Part shown: positions 1-8,623 of the stretch, in pieces | Layout: each line of letters begins with the position of its first letter | Position numbering within the stretch: position 1 is the stretch's first letter | The notes under the pieces: generated by a model | Seen by the model: only the letters and a program-made list of their open reading frames with translations | Databases searched by the model: none | Told to the model about the DNA's origin: nothing | Assembly: GCA_030407505.1 (NCBI GenBank) | Contig: JASDDH010000025.1 | Location: 1 to 55,719 of the forward strand | DNA: 55,719 nt | DNA from: Planococcus sp. APC 4015 | GTDB lineage: Bacteria; Actinomycetota; Actinomycetes; Actinomycetales; Microbacteriaceae | Reading direction: 5' to 3' | Program-made: the position numbers and the translations under genes

Positions 1-1
1 C

Positions 2-220
2 GCGCCCCGCGTCACGCGCAACAGCGACTCGACCGAGGGCCGTCAGCGCCAGGCGCAGGGCGCCGGCGCGGCCAAGGGTCGCGGCGTCCAGTCGGGCGCG
101 AAGCGCGGTGCCGCTCAGGCTCCGGCTCAGCGCTCGTCGGGCCAGCGCTTCACGACCGGCAGCACCGTCAGCGACATCCAGCGGGGCACGCGTGCTCCGA
201 ACCGTCGCGCGCGCGGCTGA
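2..220 (+). CDS. C-terminal end of an unidentified basic protein
   Basis: An open frame enters from the left edge and stops at 218-220, giving the last 72 residues of a protein. The tail is low-complexity and rich in Arg, Gln, Ala and Gly, and ends in NRRARG. Such basic, disordered tails are common on actinobacterial DEAD-box RNA helicases and other RNA-binding proteins, so an RNA helicase is a possible but unproven identity. No catalytic motif falls inside the window. A strong hairpin starts 10 bp after the stop, which supports a real gene end. Confidence 0.5.
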   Translation, partial: APRVTRNSDSTEGRQRQAQGAGAAKGRGVQSGAKRGAAQAPAQRSSGQRFTTGSTVSDIQRGTRAPNRRARG

Positions 221-230
221 TCCGAGCACA

Positions 231-268
231 CGAAGGGGCGGCATCCGGCGACGGATGCCGCCCCTTCG
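231..268 (+). terminator. Perfect 17-bp hairpin terminator
   Basis: Positions 231-247 and 252-268 are perfect reverse complements (17 bp) around a 4-nt loop. The hairpin begins 10 bp after the stop of the upstream partial gene. No U-tract follows, which is usual for high-GC actinobacterial intrinsic terminators. The stem contains the heptamer GGATGCC/GGCATCC that recurs throughout the window. Confidence 0.8.
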
Positions 269-462
269 GCGTTCCCCCGCGTGCCGACCTGCGGAGATCC
301 TGGACGACACGCCGCGCTTCGCGCCCGTCCCCGCGCGCCGTCCGCCACCATGGACGCGGCGATGACGGACACGGGGATCACCGGCACCTCGTCACCTGAC
401 GCCGAGACACCGGCGGGCCCCGACTATCGCGTCGCGCGCATGTCACCCGACATACTGACGGC

Positions 463-1965
463 ATGGATTCCGTGAACGAATGGCTGCTGACGTGGGGCGA
501 CAACCTGTGGACGTGGGCGGTGCTGCCCGTTCTGGTGGTGCTCGGCCTGTACTTCACGCTTCGGTCGGGGGTGGTGCAGTTCCGGCTGATCCCCGAGATG
601 TTCCGCACGCTCACCGACAAGACGCCGCGGAAGGAATCCGGTGAGCCGCAGTCGGTCTCGGCGTTCCAGGCGTTCACGATCTCGGCGGCCTCCCGCGTGG
701 GCGTCGGGAACATCGCGGGCGTGGGCACGGCGATCGCGATCGGCGGCCCGGGTGCGATCTTCTGGATGTGGCTCATGGCGTTCGTCGGAGGCGCGTCGTC
801 CTTCATCGAGTCGTCGCTCGCGCAGCTCTACAAGACCCGCGACGCCGACGGCTTCCGCGGCGGACCGGCCTATTACATGCAGCGCGGTCTCGGCGCCCGT
901 TGGATGGGCATCCTGTTCGCCGTCATCCTGATCATCTGCTTCCCGATCGCCTTCAGCTCGCTGCAGGCCAACACGATCAAGGCGACGCTCGCGGGCAGCT
1001 TCGGCGGCGACGTCGGGGGGTGGATGCCGTGGGTCGTGGGCATCGTGCTGGCCGTGCTCATGGCACTCGTGGTCTTCGGCGGCGTCCGGCGGATCGCGAA
1101 CGTCACGCAGACACTCGTGCCGGTCATGGCGCTGCTCTACCTGCTTCTGGGACTCGTGATCGTCGGCATCCACATCGATCGGCTGCCCGAGGTGTTCGCG
1201 ACCATTTTCACGCAGGCGTTCGGCCCCAACGAGGTCGTCGGCGCGACGCTGGGCTACATCATCCTGACGGGGGTGAAGCGCGGGATGTTCTCGAACGAGG
1301 CGGGTCTCGGCTCGGCCCCGAACGCCGGTGCGAGCGCAGCCGTCACGCACCCCGTCAAGCAGGGCCTGGTGCAGACGCTCGGCGTCTACTTCGACACGTT
1401 CCTCGTGTGCTCGATCACGGCGTTCATCGTGCTGGTCTCGGTGCCCGACCTCGCCAATGCCGAACGGGGCATCTCGCTCACTCAGGGAGCCATCGTGAGC
1501 TCGCTGGGAGAGTGGTCGAACGTCGTCCTCACCGTCATCATCTTCCTGCTCGCCTTCAGCTCGATGCTCGGCAACTACTACTACGGCCAGTCGAACATCG
1601 AGTTCATCACCCCTCGCCGGGGTGTGCTGCTGGGCTATCGCATCGTGACGATCCTCGCCGTGCTGGTGGGCTCGGTCGTGTCCGCCGACGTCGTGTGGAA
1701 CTTCGCCGACGGCGCGATGGGCGTCATGGCGCTCGTGAACCTGACCGCGATCGCGCTGCTGTCGGGCGTCGCCTTCAAGCTCCTGAAGGACTACACCCAG
1801 CAGCGTCGCGAGGGCAAGGACCCCGTCTTCACCCGCGACCGTCTCCCGGGAGTCAAGGGCATCGAGGTCTGGGAGGACGAGCTCTCGGTCACCGGTCCGA
1901 TCGACGTTCCCACCGCGAAGCACCAGAGCGAGAAGCACCGCGACCACCTGCACGGCAAGCGCTGA
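463..1965 (+). CDS. AGCS-family sodium/amino-acid symporter
   Basis: This 500-residue integral membrane protein belongs to the alanine/glycine:cation symporter family, which imports small neutral amino acids with Na+ or H+. Residues about 79-110 carry the glycine-rich family signature (RVGVGNIAGVGTAIAIGGPG), and a second signature, KRGMFSNEAGLGSAP, lies near residue 270. About ten hydrophobic segments are visible and the length is normal for the family. The ATG at 463 is preceded by CATACT at 451-456, so a short-leader or leaderless transcript is possible. It stands alone between two strong hairpins and looks like chromosomal backbone, unrelated to the sugar genes. The exact substrate (Ala, Gly or Gln) cannot be told from sequence. 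Confidence 0.93.
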   Translation: MDSVNEWLLTWGDNLWTWAVLPVLVVLGLYFTLRSGVVQFRLIPEMFRTLTDKTPRKESGEPQSVSAFQAFTISAASRVGVGNIAGVGTAIAIGGPGAIFWMWLMAFVGGASSFIESSLAQLYKTRDADGFRGGPAYYMQRGLGARWMGILFAVILIICFPIAFSSLQANTIKATLAGSFGGDVGGWMPWVVGIVLAVLMALVVFGGVRRIANVTQTLVPVMALLYLLLGLVIVGIHIDRLPEVFATIFTQAFGPNEVVGATLGYIILTGVKRGMFSNEAGLGSAPNAGASAAVTHPVKQGLVQTLGVYFDTFLVCSITAFIVLVSVPDLANAERGISLTQGAIVSSLGEWSNVVLTVIIFLLAFSSMLGNYYYGQSNIEFITPRRGVLLGYRIVTILAVLVGSVVSADVVWNFADGAMGVMALVNLTAIALLSGVAFKLLKDYTQQRREGKDPVFTRDRLPGVKGIEVWEDELSVTGPIDVPTAKHQSEKHRDHLHGKR

Positions 1966-2044
1966 TCACCGCTGCCGGCTCCCGGCTGCGGGCTCGCGGA
2001 TGCGGTGGCCACCGACGGCGGCATCACGACGACACGACGACACG

Positions 2045-2097
2045 ACGATGACGGATGCCGGTGCCCCGACAGCAGGGGCACCGGCATCCGTCATCGT
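2045..2097. terminator. 23-bp bidirectional terminator hairpin
   Basis: Positions 2045-2067 pair perfectly with 2075-2097 (23 bp) around a 7-nt loop. It sits between the converging ends of the symporter gene (stop 1965) and the PL11 gene (stop 2102), so it can serve both strands. Confidence 0.88.
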
Positions 2098-2101
2098 GTC
2101 G

Positions 2102-4978
2102 TCAGCCGCAGGTGATCGCGGCGAAAGGCACCTGGTAGGTCGAGTGGTAGCCGACACCGTCGACGTAGGAGTACGCCGCGACGGATGCCTCGCCCGCCGG
2201 CACGGAAGCCGCACCGCTGCCGACGAGGTTGTAGACGGCCTTGCCCTGTGCGACGCCCGACTGCTTCTTGTCGACTCCGAGCGCGGTGACCTTGATGTCG
2301 GCCTTCTGCCCCGAATCGTTGTAGGCGTAGACCGCGACGTGCGCGGTGCCGTTCACGCACTGCGATTTCGCGTTCACGGCAACCCGCACCGGAGCACCCG
2401 CTTTCACGACGGCCGTCGCCGACGGCTCCGAGGCGTCCGACGAGCCGTGCGCGTTGACGGCGACCACGGTCGCCTTCCACCGCCCGGCCGGTACTCCCGG
2501 GAACGTGACTGCGGTCTTGTCACCGGCGACCTCGAGGGTGAGCGGATCACCGGAGGCAGGAGTCAGCGTCACGACATAGCCGGTGATCGGCGACGTGCCG
2601 GCGACCTCGGGCGCCTTCCACGTGACGTTGACGCCGGCGCTCGCGACGCCGATGCCCGGCTTCGCGACCGGCTGCGGCGCGGCGCGCAGCGGCACGTCGG
2701 CGAAGTCCATGTCGGAGGCGAGGTAGAAGCTCGTGTAGCTCGGCTGGTTGTAGGTCGTCTGCTGGCGGGCGACCTCGGCACGGTACTGCGGGTCGTGCAT
2801 CGGGGTGTACAGCTTGTGGCCGGTCACCTCGGTGCTCGTGAAGATGCGCAGCGCGCTCGAGTCGGCGGTGCGCACGAGCAGCTCTTCGCGCCAGTCGCCG
2901 AACACATCGGCCACGAGGCTGGGGTTGCCCTTCGTGCCGTTGTTCGTGCGGGTTCCGGTCGCCGCGAGCACGGTGCCGTCGGTCCAGTCGTCGATGGTGA
3001 CGTCGGCGTTTCCGCTGCCGTTGACGAGCTGGGTGGTGAGGTCGGCCGACCACCGGATGGACTGGTTGGTCCCCGGCGTGGTCGCAGCGAGGACCTCGCC
3101 GGTCGCCGACAGGAGGCCCGAGGCATCCGTGCCGCCGGGCATGCTCGACCACGTCTCGATTCCGGGGACGTCGGCGCGCACGTCGCCGATCATGCCGCGA
3201 CCGGTGTCGCGACCCGAATAGGCGCCGAAGATGATCTCGCCGGTGGCGGCGTCGCGGAGCGCGGTGCCGTAGGGCGCGTACGCGCCGCCCTCGTGCACCG
3301 TGAAGATCTCGAGGCCGGGGCGGTTCGGATCGATGTCGGTGACGTGCATCGCATCGCCGTGTCCGAGGCGGGCCTCGACGCCGGGCGTCGCGCTCCCCTC
3401 GGGCATGGTGTCCGTCGAGCTGTACATCAGCGATCCGTCGTCGTCGAGCGTGGCCGAGCCGTAGACGAGCTCGTGCTTGCCGTCGGCATCGACGTCGGCG
3501 ACGCTCAGGCTGTGGAAGCCCTGCGTCGTGATGTTGCCGTACTCGGGATCCGTGCCGTCACGCCCGTGCGGACCGTCGCTGAACGGGTTGGTGAGCGGAA
3601 CGTGACCGCTGTCGACGAACCACCGCTGGGTGAGGTTCTGGCCGTCCCAGTCGTAGGTCGCGATCGTGGTGCGGGTGTAGTAGCCGCGGGCGAAGATCGC
3701 CGACGGCTTCTCACCGTCGAAGTAGCCGACTCCCGACAGGAAGCGGTCGACGCGGTTGCCCGGCTCGATGCGTCCCATCGCGTAGTCGCCCCACAGCAGG
3801 CCGTCGTCGCCGCGGCCCGGCTCGTAGTCGATCGTCTCGAGCTCGGCGCCGGTCGCCCCGTCGAAGACGGTGAGGTACTCGGGTCCGTCGACGATGAAGC
3901 CGTTGAAGTTCCGCAGCCGGTTGTTGGCGCTGCGGGACGGTGCGTACACGTCGATGAAGTGGTCCACGAGTGCACGCGCGTCGGTCTGCGACAGCGGGTA
4001 CTCGTACTGCACCGGGATACCGAGGGCCTCCTCGATCGTCGCGGGCCACTGACCCGACACGACCTCGTCGCGCGTCGACCAGCCCTGGAACACCCCTTCG
4101 AGGTGATCGGCGTAGTCCGCCGCGCTCATGCGGTAGTCGTCGGTGTGGCTGAAGCCGGCCGCGACGTCGTCGGCGGGCATCGTGACGAAGGCTTCGGATG
4201 CCGCCGTGCCATCGGCGGCATAGGTCACCGACTTCGTGCCGGGCGCCGTCTTGAGGATCGTCTCGGACCTGCCGTCGCCGTCGAAGTCGTAGACGAGGAA
4301 CTGCGTGTAATGCGCACCGGCGCGGATGTTCACGCCGAGGTCGATGCGGTTGAGGAGCGTGCCGTCGAGCTCGTACGTGTCGACGTAGACGGTGCCGGTG
4401 TAGCCGACCTGCGAGACGTCCTTCGCGTTGGACGGGTCCCACTTGACGACGTACTCGTACTGTCCGTCGCCGTCGACGTCGCCGACCGCGGTGTCACCGG
4501 CGGAGTACGTGAACGCCTCACCCATCGGCGTCGTGCCGCCCGCGGGCACCTGCAGCGGGATGTCGATGAAGTCGTCGGCGAGCGGGGTGACCGCCGCGCT
4601 CGGGGCGGACTCGTTTCCCGCCAGCACCCGGGCGACCTGGTACGACGACGAGGCGGTGCCCGCGGCATCCACGAAATTGGTGCTGTCGGTCACCGTGGCG
4701 AGCTTCTCGCCGTCGCGGTAGACCACAAAGTCGGCGCCGGTGAGGCCCGTGTCGTTCGCGCCGTAGGCCTCGCCCTGCAGCAGCCGCCAGCTGAGGAAGA
4801 CGCCGCTTCCCGTCGTGGCGGCGACGAGTCCGCGGTCGAGCGCCTCGATCTGCGGATGCCCGGTGCCCGGCCCTCCCGTCGGCGGCGCCGCCGTGGCAGG
4901 AGCCACGGTGAGCGAGAGCGCGGCGACCGTGGTGACGACCACGGAGGCGCGCAGAATCGAGCTGAGTCTGTTCTTCAT
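2102..4978 (-). CDS. yesW: Secreted rhamnogalacturonan endolyase, PL11 (YesW-like)
   Basis: This 958-residue protein matches polysaccharide lyase family 11, enzymes that cleave the rhamnose-galacturonate backbone of pectic rhamnogalacturonan I by beta-elimination. A Sec signal peptide covers residues 1 to about 30 (cleavage near ATA-AP), so it acts outside the cell. The catalytic beta-propeller holds repeated Ca-binding-like DxDxDG motifs (DVDGDGQYE, DFDGDGRSE, DVDADGKHE). A fibronectin-III-like domain lies at about 772-861. A C-terminal beta domain (862-958) with two cysteines may be carbohydrate-binding or cell-envelope-associated. I chose the ATG at 4978 because the signal peptide begins there; a 54-codon upstream extension is arginine-rich and has no secretion signal. 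It is the only clearly secreted degradative enzyme in the window. Confidence 0.92.
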   Translation of the reverse strand: MKNRLSSILRASVVVTTVAALSLTVAPATAAPPTGGPGTGHPQIEALDRGLVAATTGSGVFLSWRLLQGEAYGANDTGLTGADFVVYRDGEKLATVTDSTNFVDAAGTASSSYQVARVLAGNESAPSAAVTPLADDFIDIPLQVPAGGTTPMGEAFTYSAGDTAVGDVDGDGQYEYVVKWDPSNAKDVSQVGYTGTVYVDTYELDGTLLNRIDLGVNIRAGAHYTQFLVYDFDGDGRSETILKTAPGTKSVTYAADGTAASEAFVTMPADDVAAGFSHTDDYRMSAADYADHLEGVFQGWSTRDEVVSGQWPATIEEALGIPVQYEYPLSQTDARALVDHFIDVYAPSRSANNRLRNFNGFIVDGPEYLTVFDGATGAELETIDYEPGRGDDGLLWGDYAMGRIEPGNRVDRFLSGVGYFDGEKPSAIFARGYYTRTTIATYDWDGQNLTQRWFVDSGHVPLTNPFSDGPHGRDGTDPEYGNITTQGFHSLSVADVDADGKHELVYGSATLDDDGSLMYSSTDTMPEGSATPGVEARLGHGDAMHVTDIDPNRPGLEIFTVHEGGAYAPYGTALRDAATGEIIFGAYSGRDTGRGMIGDVRADVPGIETWSSMPGGTDASGLLSATGEVLAATTPGTNQSIRWSADLTTQLVNGSGNADVTIDDWTDGTVLAATGTRTNNGTKGNPSLVADVFGDWREELLVRTADSSALRIFTSTEVTGHKLYTPMHDPQYRAEVARQQTTYNQPSYTSFYLASDMDFADVPLRAAPQPVAKPGIGVASAGVNVTWKAPEVAGTSPITGYVVTLTPASGDPLTLEVAGDKTAVTFPGVPAGRWKATVVAVNAHGSSDASEPSATAVVKAGAPVRVAVNAKSQCVNGTAHVAVYAYNDSGQKADIKVTALGVDKKQSGVAQGKAVYNLVGSGAASVPAGEASVAAYSYVDGVGYHSTYQVPFAAITCG

Positions 4979-4994
4979 CGAATAGTCCGTTCGT

Positions 4995-5013
4995 TGGGAA
5001 TGCGCTTTCCCCA
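4995..5013 (-). promoter_or_regulatory. LacI-type operator candidate upstream of the PL11 gene
   Basis: On the minus strand this reads TGGGGAAAGCGCATTCCCA. The inner 16 bp pair at 7 of 8 positions about a central CG, close to the AAAGCGCTTT-type core used by many LacI-family repressors. It lies 17 bp upstream of the PL11 start codon, where a bound repressor would block transcription. The regulator is not identifiable in the window. Confidence 0.45.
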
Positions 5014-5081
5014 GTCGCAGTGCCAGCCTACGTCGGCCCTCCGAGGGCGTCAAGGTTGCCCGAGCCGATGGACCGCGTGCG

Positions 5082-5933
5082 TCAGTCGCGCGCCGGGAAC
5101 CGCGCGTCGAGCCACGCGAGCAGGTCGGCACGCACGGCATCCTGCTTCTGCTCGTTGAAGATCTCGTGGCGCGCGTCGGGGTAGACGAGCGTCGTGACGT
5201 CGGTGAATCCGGAGCGCGTGCGGTACGCGTCGGCCAGTCTGTGGACGCTGCGCGGACCCCCGACGGTGTCGTCGCGGCCGACCATCAGCAGCGCCGGGAT
5301 GTCATGGCCGAGGTCCTTGCGGGGTCGTCCGATGATGCGCAGGGTGTCGATCGGCCCGAACAGCTTCGCCAGCGGCGTCGAGGTCGTCAGCGGGTCGTCC
5401 AGGAACGCCCGGCCGACCGCGTGATCGGACGACAGCCACTCCGCGCCGGTCGCGCCGGCGACCTTCCACGGGGCGTTGAGGTCGCCGGAGTTGAGGGAGC
5501 CCGGCCAGCGCAGCGCCGAACCCGAGAGCACGAGCGCGTCGTACATGCCGGGGTCGTCGTTCACGAGCATCTGCGCGAGGAACGACCCCCACGAGTGCCC
5601 GAGCAGCACGAGCGGCAGCCCCGGATTCTCGTCGCGGATGATGCCGCTGAGCTGTGCGACCGCGGCGACGGCGGCGCGGAGTCCGCCCGCACCGAGGCGG
5701 CCGAGCTTCGCGGCATCCCCGCCCCACTGCTTCATCCCGGTGCGGCCGTGCCCGCGGTGGTCGTCTGCGTACACGACGTACCCTGCCGTCGTGAGGGCCT
5801 CGATCGTGGCGGCGTAGCGGCCGGCGTGCTCGCCGACGCCGTGGAGCAGCTGCACGACCGCGCGCGGCGTGCCTGTCGCCGGATGCACGTCGTAGACGAT
5901 CGCGATTCCGTGTGCGTCGATGAACTCAGGCAT
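5082..5933 (-). CDS. Alpha/beta hydrolase, monoacylglycerol-lipase-like
   Basis: This 283-residue serine hydrolase has the lysophospholipase/monoacylglycerol lipase fold. The oxyanion-hole motif HGVGEHAGRY is at about 31-40, the nucleophile elbow GHSWGS places the catalytic Ser at 114, an acid candidate lies in VGRDDTVGG, and the His is in DARHEIFNE near the C-terminus. It probably hydrolyses short acyl esters in the cytoplasm. The ATG at 5933 gives the normal family N-terminus; a further 19 codons upstream (5990) are basic and look spurious. It lies 103 bp upstream of the PL11 gene on the same strand and could be co-transcribed, but the PL11 gene has its own operator-like site. It is divergent from marR. 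Confidence 0.88.
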   Translation of the reverse strand: MPEFIDAHGIAIVYDVHPATGTPRAVVQLLHGVGEHAGRYAATIEALTTAGYVVYADDHRGHGRTGMKQWGGDAAKLGRLGAGGLRAAVAAVAQLSGIIRDENPGLPLVLLGHSWGSFLAQMLVNDDPGMYDALVLSGSALRWPGSLNSGDLNAPWKVAGATGAEWLSSDHAVGRAFLDDPLTTSTPLAKLFGPIDTLRIIGRPRKDLGHDIPALLMVGRDDTVGGPRSVHRLADAYRTRSGFTDVTTLVYPDARHEIFNEQKQDAVRADLLAWLDARFPARD

Positions 5934-5983
5934 GCGCCCGAGTCTAGGTCGCAGGCGTGCCGCGGGGTCGCGTCCGAATTTAC

Positions 5984-5996
5984 TTAACAACGATAA
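5984..5996. promoter_or_regulatory. AT-rich inverted repeat between the hydrolase gene and marR
   Basis: TTAACAACGATAA is an imperfect inverted repeat inside an unusually AT-rich stretch of the 82-bp divergent intergenic region. It overlaps the place where a marR promoter would sit; TATGCTAAAG at 6002-6011 resembles a -10 element close to the marR ATG at 6016. MarR regulators often bind such AT-rich palindromes near their own promoter. The assignment is tentative. Confidence 0.35.
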
Positions 5997-6015
5997 TGAC
6001 CTATGCTAAAGACCT

Positions 6016-6456
6016 ATGACTTCCCCGGATGCCGCCACCGACCTCTCGCGCGAAGCATCCGATCTGCGCATCGCCACCTTCCGGCTCGCGCGCCGCATGC
6101 GCACGCAGCGCGCCGTCGATTCGATGAGCGACGGGCAGTTCGCCGTGCTCGCCGCCCTCTGGGTGCACGGATCCCACACCCTCGGCGAGCTCGCCGATCG
6201 CGAGCGCGTCTCAGCTCCGGCGATGAACCGCACCGTCAACTGCCTGCAGGAGAACGGCTACCTCGCCCGCAGCGCCGACGAGAACGACGGCCGCAAGGTG
6301 GTCATCACCCTCACCGATGACGGTCGCGGAGTGGTCGACGAAACCGCCCGCCGACGTGACGCGTGGGTCGAGGAGGCCCTCGGTGGAATGACCGCCGACG
6401 AGCGCGAGATCCTCGCCCGCGCCGCCGAGATCATGCAGCGGATGGTGGCCTCGTGA
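6016..6456 (+). CDS. MarR-family transcriptional regulator
   Basis: This 146-residue protein has the MarR winged-helix layout: a dimerising N-terminal helix, the helix-turn-helix around HTLGELADRERVSAPAMNRT (about 54-75), the wing containing SADENDGRKVV (about 86-96), and a C-terminal dimerisation helix. Members usually repress an adjacent transporter or detoxification gene and release DNA on binding phenolic or other small ligands. Its stop overlaps the GTG start of the downstream MFS gene, so the two are translationally coupled and the exporter is the likely target. The start sits just downstream of an AT-rich promoter-like stretch. Confidence 0.92.
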   Translation: MTSPDAATDLSREASDLRIATFRLARRMRTQRAVDSMSDGQFAVLAALWVHGSHTLGELADRERVSAPAMNRTVNCLQENGYLARSADENDGRKVVITLTDDGRGVVDETARRRDAWVEEALGGMTADEREILARAAEIMQRMVAS

Positions 6457-7886
6457 TCCCCTCGTCCCCTCACCGCGCCGCTGGCGCGTCGCGCCGAGCC
6501 TCCGGCCGTGGGGCCCCAGCCATGTTCCGATCGTTCTCGGTGTTCAACTACCGCGTCTGGTTCATCGGCGCGCTCGTGTCGAACACCGGCGCGTGGATGC
6601 AGGCGACAGCGCTCAGCTGGGTGGTGCTCACCGAGCTCACGGCCAACGACGCCGGCGCGATGGGCGTCACGATGGCCCTGCAGTTCGCGCCTCCGCTCCT
6701 GCTCGTGAGCGTCACCGGCTGGGTCGCCGACCGATTCGACCGGCGGCGCCTGCTCATGGTGACGCAGAGCCTGCTCCTCGTGCTCGGCCTCGCGATCGGC
6801 GTGCTGCTCCTGTCGGGCCTCATGACCCTGTGGATCATGTACGGCTTCGCGCTCGGCCTCGGCGTGATCTCGGCGTTCGACAACCCGGCGCGCCAGGCGT
6901 TCGTCTCGGACGTGGTCGACCGCGAGAACGCCTCGAACGCCGTGGCGCTCAACGCGGCGTCGTTCAACGGCGCCCGCATGATCGGTCCGGCCGTGGCCGG
7001 TCTCGTGATCGTGGCCGTCGGCACCGGGTGGGTCTTCTTCATCAACGCCTTCACGTTCCTCGCGATGATCGGCGCGCTGATGCTCATCCGCACCCGCGAG
7101 CTCATCCCCCGCATCAAGGCGCCGGGCGGATCGCGGCTCGCCGACGGCTTCCGCTACGTCGCCGGCCGCCCCGACCTCGTCGTGACGTTCGCGATGGTGT
7201 TCCTCATCGGCGCCTTCGGCATGAACTTCCCGATCTTCGCCTCGACCATGGCCCTCGAGTTCGGCCAGGCGGCCGACGGCTACGGCCTGCTCAGCTCGAT
7301 CCTCGCGATCGGGTCGCTCGCCGGCGCCCTGCTCGCCGCGCGGCGCGACCGCGCCCGCATCCGGGTGGTGATCGCCGGCACGCTGCTGTTCGCCGTCGCC
7401 GCGGCGGTCTCGGCGTTCATGCCGTCGTACTGGGCATATGCCGCGACGCTCATGTTCACCGGCTTCGCCGTCGTCACGATGCTGACGACGGCCAACGGCT
7501 ACGTGCAGACGACGACCGATCCCGCCCTGCGCGGACGCGTGCTCGCGCTGTACATGGCGATTCTCATGGGAGGAACGCCGATCGGCGCGCCCATCGTGGG
7601 CTGGGTCGCCGCCGAGTTCGGCCCCCGATTCGCGATCGGCCTCGGCGCCGCCGCCGGCCTCGCGGCGTTCGCCATCGGGGCCACCTGGCTCGTGGTCTCG
7701 GGGCGCCTGCACCGCCAGGAGGACGCGCGGTTCCGGCTCACGATCGACGAGACCCGGCCGATGGCGGTCGTGGCCCCCGAGGAGTTCAGCGACGAGGTCG
7801 CCGCGACCACGCCCGTGCCGATCCCCCGCGACGAGCGCGACCTGCGCGGAACCCGCGCCGGCGCGCAGCGCTCCGTCGCGGGCTGA
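6453..7886 (+). CDS. MFS transporter, EntS/MFS_3-like exporter
   Basis: A major facilitator protein of 477 residues if it starts at the GTG at 6453, or 454 if it starts at the ATG at 6522 (MFRSFSVFNYR, the usual N-terminus of this subfamily). The GTG overlaps the marR stop by 4 bp, which favours coupling. The protein resembles the EntS/MFS_3 group of drug or siderophore exporters: VFNYRVWFIGALVSNTGAWMQ begins TM1, and WVADRFDRRRL forms the loop 2-3 signature. Eleven to twelve hydrophobic segments are visible. With its MarR partner it forms a typical inducible efflux pair. The substrate is unknown. Confidence 0.88.
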   Translation: MIPSSPHRAAGASRRASGRGAPAMFRSFSVFNYRVWFIGALVSNTGAWMQATALSWVVLTELTANDAGAMGVTMALQFAPPLLLVSVTGWVADRFDRRRLLMVTQSLLLVLGLAIGVLLLSGLMTLWIMYGFALGLGVISAFDNPARQAFVSDVVDRENASNAVALNAASFNGARMIGPAVAGLVIVAVGTGWVFFINAFTFLAMIGALMLIRTRELIPRIKAPGGSRLADGFRYVAGRPDLVVTFAMVFLIGAFGMNFPIFASTMALEFGQAADGYGLLSSILAIGSLAGALLAARRDRARIRVVIAGTLLFAVAAAVSAFMPSYWAYAATLMFTGFAVVTMLTTANGYVQTTTDPALRGRVLALYMAILMGGTPIGAPIVGWVAAEFGPRFAIGLGAAAGLAAFAIGATWLVVSGRLHRQEDARFRLTIDETRPMAVVAPEEFSDEVAATTPVPIPRDERDLRGTRAGAQRSVAG

Positions 7887-7933
7887 TTGCCTGCACTCCT
7901 CGCCTGCGCCCTGGTCGGCGTCCCGCTTCCGCG

Positions 7934-7968
7934 CCCCGCGTCCCGCGTCCCGCGTCCCGCGTCCCGCG
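7934..7968. repeat. 7-bp tandem repeat (TCCCGCG type)
   Basis: Five consecutive 7-mers run here: one CCCCGCG and four perfect TCCCGCG copies. A shorter run of the same unit recurs near 8020-8035. They lie at the left edge of the non-coding repeat block after the MFS gene. No coding role is apparent. Confidence 0.85.
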
Positions 7969-8103
7969 CCAGATTCCCGCGAACTCGTTAGCATCCGCCA
8001 TCCCGCACCCCGCATCCGCGTCCCGCGTCCCGCGTCAGATTCCTGCGAACGCGCCAGATCTCTGCGAACGCGCCAGAACGCTGCATCCGCCTCGCGAGCG
8101 CGG

Positions 8104-8154
8104 CAGTTTCCTGCGAACGCTGCGTCGCGCGACAGGCGCGCTCGCAGGAAAGTG
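8104..8154. repeat. Repeat hairpin copy A
   Basis: The arms 8104-8120 and 8138-8154 pair at 15 of 17 positions, centred on TTTCCTGCGA/TCGCAGGAAA. The 17-nt loop contains the palindrome GTCGCGCGAC. The total span is 51 nt, identical to copies B and C. Confidence 0.8.
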
Positions 8155-8352
8155 CAGCGGATGCCGGAAACCGGGGACTCGCGCGACCCCGCCGGCCAAG
8201 CTCGGGCCTCGTTCCCGCACCCGCGACCGGTTCCTGCCCTCGCGACAGAACGGTGCGGCGCCTCACGACCGCGGCAATCTCCTGCAACGCGGCAGAACCC
8301 TGCATCCACCTCGCGACCGCGGCAGAACGTCGCATCCGCCTCACGACCGCGG

Positions 8353-8403
8353 CACTTTCCTGCGAACTCTACGTCGCGCGACAGGCGCGGTCGCAGGAAA
8401 GTG
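8353..8403. repeat. Repeat hairpin copy B
   Basis: CACTTTCCTGCGA (8353-8365) and TCGCAGGAAAGTG (8391-8403) are perfect reverse complements. The span is again 51 nt. The C at 8355 restores a pair that is mismatched in copies A and C. Confidence 0.82.
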
Positions 8404-8572
8404 CAGCGCATGCCCGGGAGCCCGGTAACCCGCGCCCCCGCCGGTCAAGCCCGGGCCTCGTTCCCGCACCCGCGGCCGGTTCCTGCCCCCGCAACCGAAC
8501 GGTGCAGCGCCTCACGACCGCGGCAGTCTCCTGCGAGCGCGGCAGAACGCCGCATCCGCCTCACGAGCGCGG

Positions 8573-8623
8573 CAGTTTCCTGCGAACGCTGCGTCGCATG
8601 ACGGGCGCGCTCGCAGGAAAGTG
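8573..8623. repeat. Repeat hairpin copy C
   Basis: The arms 8573-8585 and 8611-8623 match as in copy A (one G-G mismatch), with the same 51-nt span. The cassette carrying this copy ends close to the stop codon of the GH2 gene at 8691. Confidence 0.8.

Noticed and set aside
424..1953. Long open frame antisense to the AGCS symporter gene, and many similar antisense frames elsewhere
   Set aside because: At this GC content the frames opposite real genes lack stops. Their translations are rich in Arg, His, Asp and Glu with no recognisable motif, and the sense frames encode clear families.
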